In this document: positions 61,701-64,000 of the stretch, in pieces
Position numbering within the stretch: position 1 is the stretch's first letter
Layout of the letters: each line of letters starts with the position of its first letter
Position numbers and translations under genes: made by a program
The notes under the pieces: generated by a model
Database searches by the model: none
What the model was told of the DNA's origin: nothing
Seen by the model: only the letters and a program-made list of their open reading frames with translations
NCBI GenBank assembly: GCA_025267735.1
Contig: CM046306.1
Coordinates: 31,141,919 to 31,205,918 of the forward strand
Reading direction: 5' to 3'
Origin: Mactra quadrangularis
Taxonomy: Eukaryota; Mollusca; Bivalvia; Venerida; Mactridae
Length of the DNA stretch: 64,000 nt

Positions 61701-63966
61701 ACAAACTACTTACAAAACAACCCGTTCATTTGTAATGATTTTAAGACAGCCACTAAAATTTAGTCTAAAGATTTTATATTGATAGACCAATTATAGAATG
61801 AGCTACAAACAGCATAGTACTTTTCTTTATTGGATCTAATAAAGTTGCTGCCTCAAACATAATGACTGATTATGACACTATAATAGACGGATGACCAACA
61901 GAAATTTATGTACGATTTATGGATAGCATAAAATATGCCACATATTGAACTTGCTAGCATAGAAAAGTCAATGTACATAGAGTGTAATATATCTTTATCT
62001 CTAAAATTTGATCTTTCAAAATAATTCTTTCAATACATAAGTATTTGTTTAGTCTAGTTATATATCATCAGATATAGGTTTTAAGCCTAACTTACATAGC
62101 TCACATACTCGCAAAATGCAAGTGGATGTTGATAATTGTGAGTAACTTGTATTTTAATTCGCAAATGTAAATCGACAAAATGTATTACTGTCTAAACTAA
62201 GAAAGCTCAAATTAGGATTGAAACATCCATATAGATCGTTAGAATTAATTCAAGAGTTAAGATTCACTCTAAAAATGTTTGATATTCTTTGCACATTCAA
62301 CTTTTTATACTGTATATACCACAAAAACACCCCTGTTCTATCCACAATTAATTAAAGTACTATGTTGTTTCGCACAGACGAATAGTAATTATGTATGCTA
62401 TCAAATTTTGGAAAAAGAATTCCAATGATTGTTTATTCATTTTGCCATTTAAAATAAAATCAACTCTTTCGCCAGTTTAAATAAAATCAACTTGCACAAA
62501 TTTGGGAGTCCAATTATTTTGTAAAATTGGAGGCCTGCTAACTTACCCTCTTTCCTTGTTCAGTGTCCTCCTCCTCATTATCTTTCAATGGTTGTGGTCC
62601 AAATCCAAATATCTTTACTTCATTCACAAATGTCAGAAGTACATTTCTTGCTGCAAGACGTCTATGAACAATCTAAATTAGAAACATAAACATATATCAG
62701 CATCCATTTTGAGACTTAATATAAGTATTTCATATTTATTTTCAACCAAATACACAACTTTCCTTTTACATGCATTTGTACAAACAACAGTAATTTATAT
62801 AGACAACCATAACTTTTACTTTTGAAAATTTTATAACCTTTTATTTGAAAACACTATGCTGAAAATTTTTTAACCTTTTTGAAAGCACTATAAGTTGAAA
62901 ATTTTATAACCTTCTATTTGAAAACACTGTGCTGTGCTGAAAATTTTATAACCTTTTTGAAAGCACTATAAGTTGAAAATTTTATAACCTTCTATTTGAA
63001 AACACTATGTGTTGAAAATTTTATAACCTTCTTTTTGAAAACACTGTGCTGAAAATTTTATAACCTTTTTGAAAGCACTATAAGTTGAAAATTTTATAAC
63101 CTTCTATTTGAAAACACTATGTGTTGATTATTTTTTAACCTTCTATTTGAAATCATTGTGTTGAAAATTTTATAACCTTTTTGAAAACACTATAAGTTGA
63201 AAATTTTATAACCTTCTATTTGAAAACACTATGAGTTGAAAATTGTATAACCTTCTATTTGAAAACACTGTGACGAAAATTTTATATCCTTCTATTCGAA
63301 AACACTAGGTGTTAAAAATTTTATAACCTTCTATTTGAAAATTAACTACACTATGCGTTGAAAATTTTATAAGCTTTCATTTGAAAACACTACATGATGA
63401 AAATGTTTTAACCTTCGTTTTGAAAACACTGTGAGTTGAAAAAAATGTTAACCTTCCATTTGAAAACACTACATGTTGAAAATTTTATAACCTTCCATTT
63501 GAAAACGCTACATGCTGAAAATTTTATAACCTTTTATTTGAAAACACTATGCGTTGAAAATATTTAATCGACTGTTCTCCATCTGATTTCATACATGATA
63601 TTTGTTTTGTAAAAAAACTAATAACATATTTCATTCACAACTTAAATATGATTAAAATGGGTATCGATAGATATTTATACAAGTGCATCATAAATATATA
63701 AGTTTCATTGTACAAGAATTAAGGGAGTGTGTGGGAGTATTTAAAACTATTTTGATTTTTATGCGAGTATAAGGAGAAAGCAGTAAGTCGTGCTGCCGCT
63801 GTATTACCTACCCCTTTAGTTGCTAGGTATTCCATTCCTTTAGCTATATCAAGTCCAAATCTAAACAAGTTCTCTTGTAGTTCAATAGACAAATTCTTGC
63901 TATTCTCTGCCAAGTAATCCTTCAATGTCCCATGTTCACAATATTCATAGATGATAAATGGACCAA
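58581..63966 (-). CDS. Gene B: tandem paralogue pseudokinase, last four exons (partial)
   Basis: Four exons (63,812-63,966; 62,547-62,672; 59,870-60,075; 58,581-58,713) match gene A exons 25-28 in length, phase and nearly every residue; the 5' part lies past the window end. The visible protein runs from the hinge ([19 protein letters not shown]) to the YYYYKR tail and stop. HRR and GFG are kept as in gene A. Differences seen: Val to Ala after DYL, Ile to Val in AARNVLL, Lys to Arg at the end of exon 26, Gly to Asp, Ala to Thr and Arg to Lys in exon 27. Introns align over long stretches but carry different insertions. Presumably the same role as gene A, perhaps with different expression. Confidence 0.9.
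58735..58944. repeat. Dispersed repeat, copy of 17,873-18,100
   Basis: In gene B's last intron and absent from the matching gene A intron; continues into the perfect hairpin at 58,945. Confidence 0.65.
58945..59007. repeat. Perfect 30-bp inverted repeat with 3-nt loop
   Basis: Arms 58,945-58,974 and 58,978-59,007 are exactly complementary around the loop GAT. It has the form of a recent template-switch event. Confidence 0.95.
59870..60075 (-). CDS. Gene B exon: C-lobe with APE and DVWS
   Basis: 206 nt, ends in CDEV with GTAAGT donor, as in gene A. Confidence 0.95.
60130..61655 (-). mobile_element. SINE (family 1) split by a LINE
   Basis: SINE parts at 60,130-60,275 and 61,489-61,655 join at ...TTTGTCAG / CGACTGAC..., as in the unbroken copy at 9,862. 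The LINE lies between them. Confidence 0.82.
60276..61488 (-). mobile_element. 5'-truncated LINE with reverse-transcriptase remnant
   Basis: Minus strand: YINDMAG and [14 protein letters not shown] (RT motif YADD), then [27 protein letters not shown] and [19 protein letters not shown], the usual jockey/CR1-like order to the ORF2 end. A frameshift near 61,232 breaks the frame. It ends near TTTATTTATTGAATAAACT and has GTCAG at both borders. Not able to make a full RT. Confidence 0.88.
62547..62672 (-). CDS. Gene B exon: HRR catalytic loop and GFG
   Basis: 126 nt. Reads [13 protein letters not shown] and VKIFGFGPQ; the loop is again acidic and tyrosine-free ([12 protein letters not shown]). Both degenerate positions are shared with gene A. 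Confidence 0.94.
62815..63565. repeat. Minisatellite in gene B, about 39-bp unit (about 19-20 copies)
   Basis: Same unit and intron as 7,137-7,495, expanded, with shorter variant units lacking the TGTGTTG part. Confidence 0.9.
63812..63966 (-). CDS. Gene B exon: kinase-like hinge
   Basis: 155 nt, same phase as gene A exon 25; acceptor is CTAG rather than CAG, donor GTAGGT. Confidence 0.92.
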
Positions 63967-64000
63967 CTAGAAAAATAGTTTATGAGGTACTATGTACAAT

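Larger units (their letters stand above)
55216..64000. repeat. Segmental duplication, copy B (cut by window end)
   Basis: Direct repeat of the region from 271. The junction follows immediately after a MITE at 54,955-55,208. Includes 3' flank and the 3' part of gene B. Confidence 0.88.

Overview
The window reads as nuclear DNA of an invertebrate animal: AT-rich, with multi-kilobase introns, many short inverted-repeat (MITE-like) transposons, tRNA-derived SINE heads, 5'-truncated LINEs and mini/microsatellites. The gene content and repeat style fit a lophotrochozoan, most likely a bivalve mollusc (inference, no search run).

Only one gene family is visible, on the minus strand. Gene A runs from a start codon at 45,248 to a stop at 3,814. 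I reconstruct 28 coding exons whose splice phases all agree and which sum to 3,777 nt (1,258 codons plus stop). It encodes a single-pass receptor: signal peptide, EMI-like and two EGF-like modules, about 620 residues with no domain I recognise, one fibronectin type III domain, a transmembrane helix and a tyrosine-kinase-like domain. Both catalytic aspartates are replaced: HRD is HRR and DFG is GFG. The activation segment has no tyrosine. It is therefore predicted to be a receptor pseudokinase.

Gene B is a tandem paralogue. Its last four coding exons lie at 58,581-63,966 and the rest is beyond the window. The downstream flank is duplicated too (about 271-3,813 matches about 55,216-58,580), so the duplication unit is about 55 kb. 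The HRR and GFG substitutions are identical in both copies, while transposons and minisatellites have since changed the introns and flanks independently.

Layout: 1-3.8 kb, 3' flank of A with two copy-specific transposons; 3.8-32.9 kb, exons 28 to 2 of A; 32.9-45.2 kb, the large first intron of A, full of repeats; 45.2-45.4 kb, first exon and a TATA-box promoter candidate; 47.1-51.3 kb, a 4.1 kb element with terminal inverted repeats and target-site duplication; 52.7-53.5 kb, a 51-bp tandem array; 55.2-64 kb, the second copy of the duplicated unit. No rRNA, functional tRNA, CRISPR or prokaryotic-type gene is seen.
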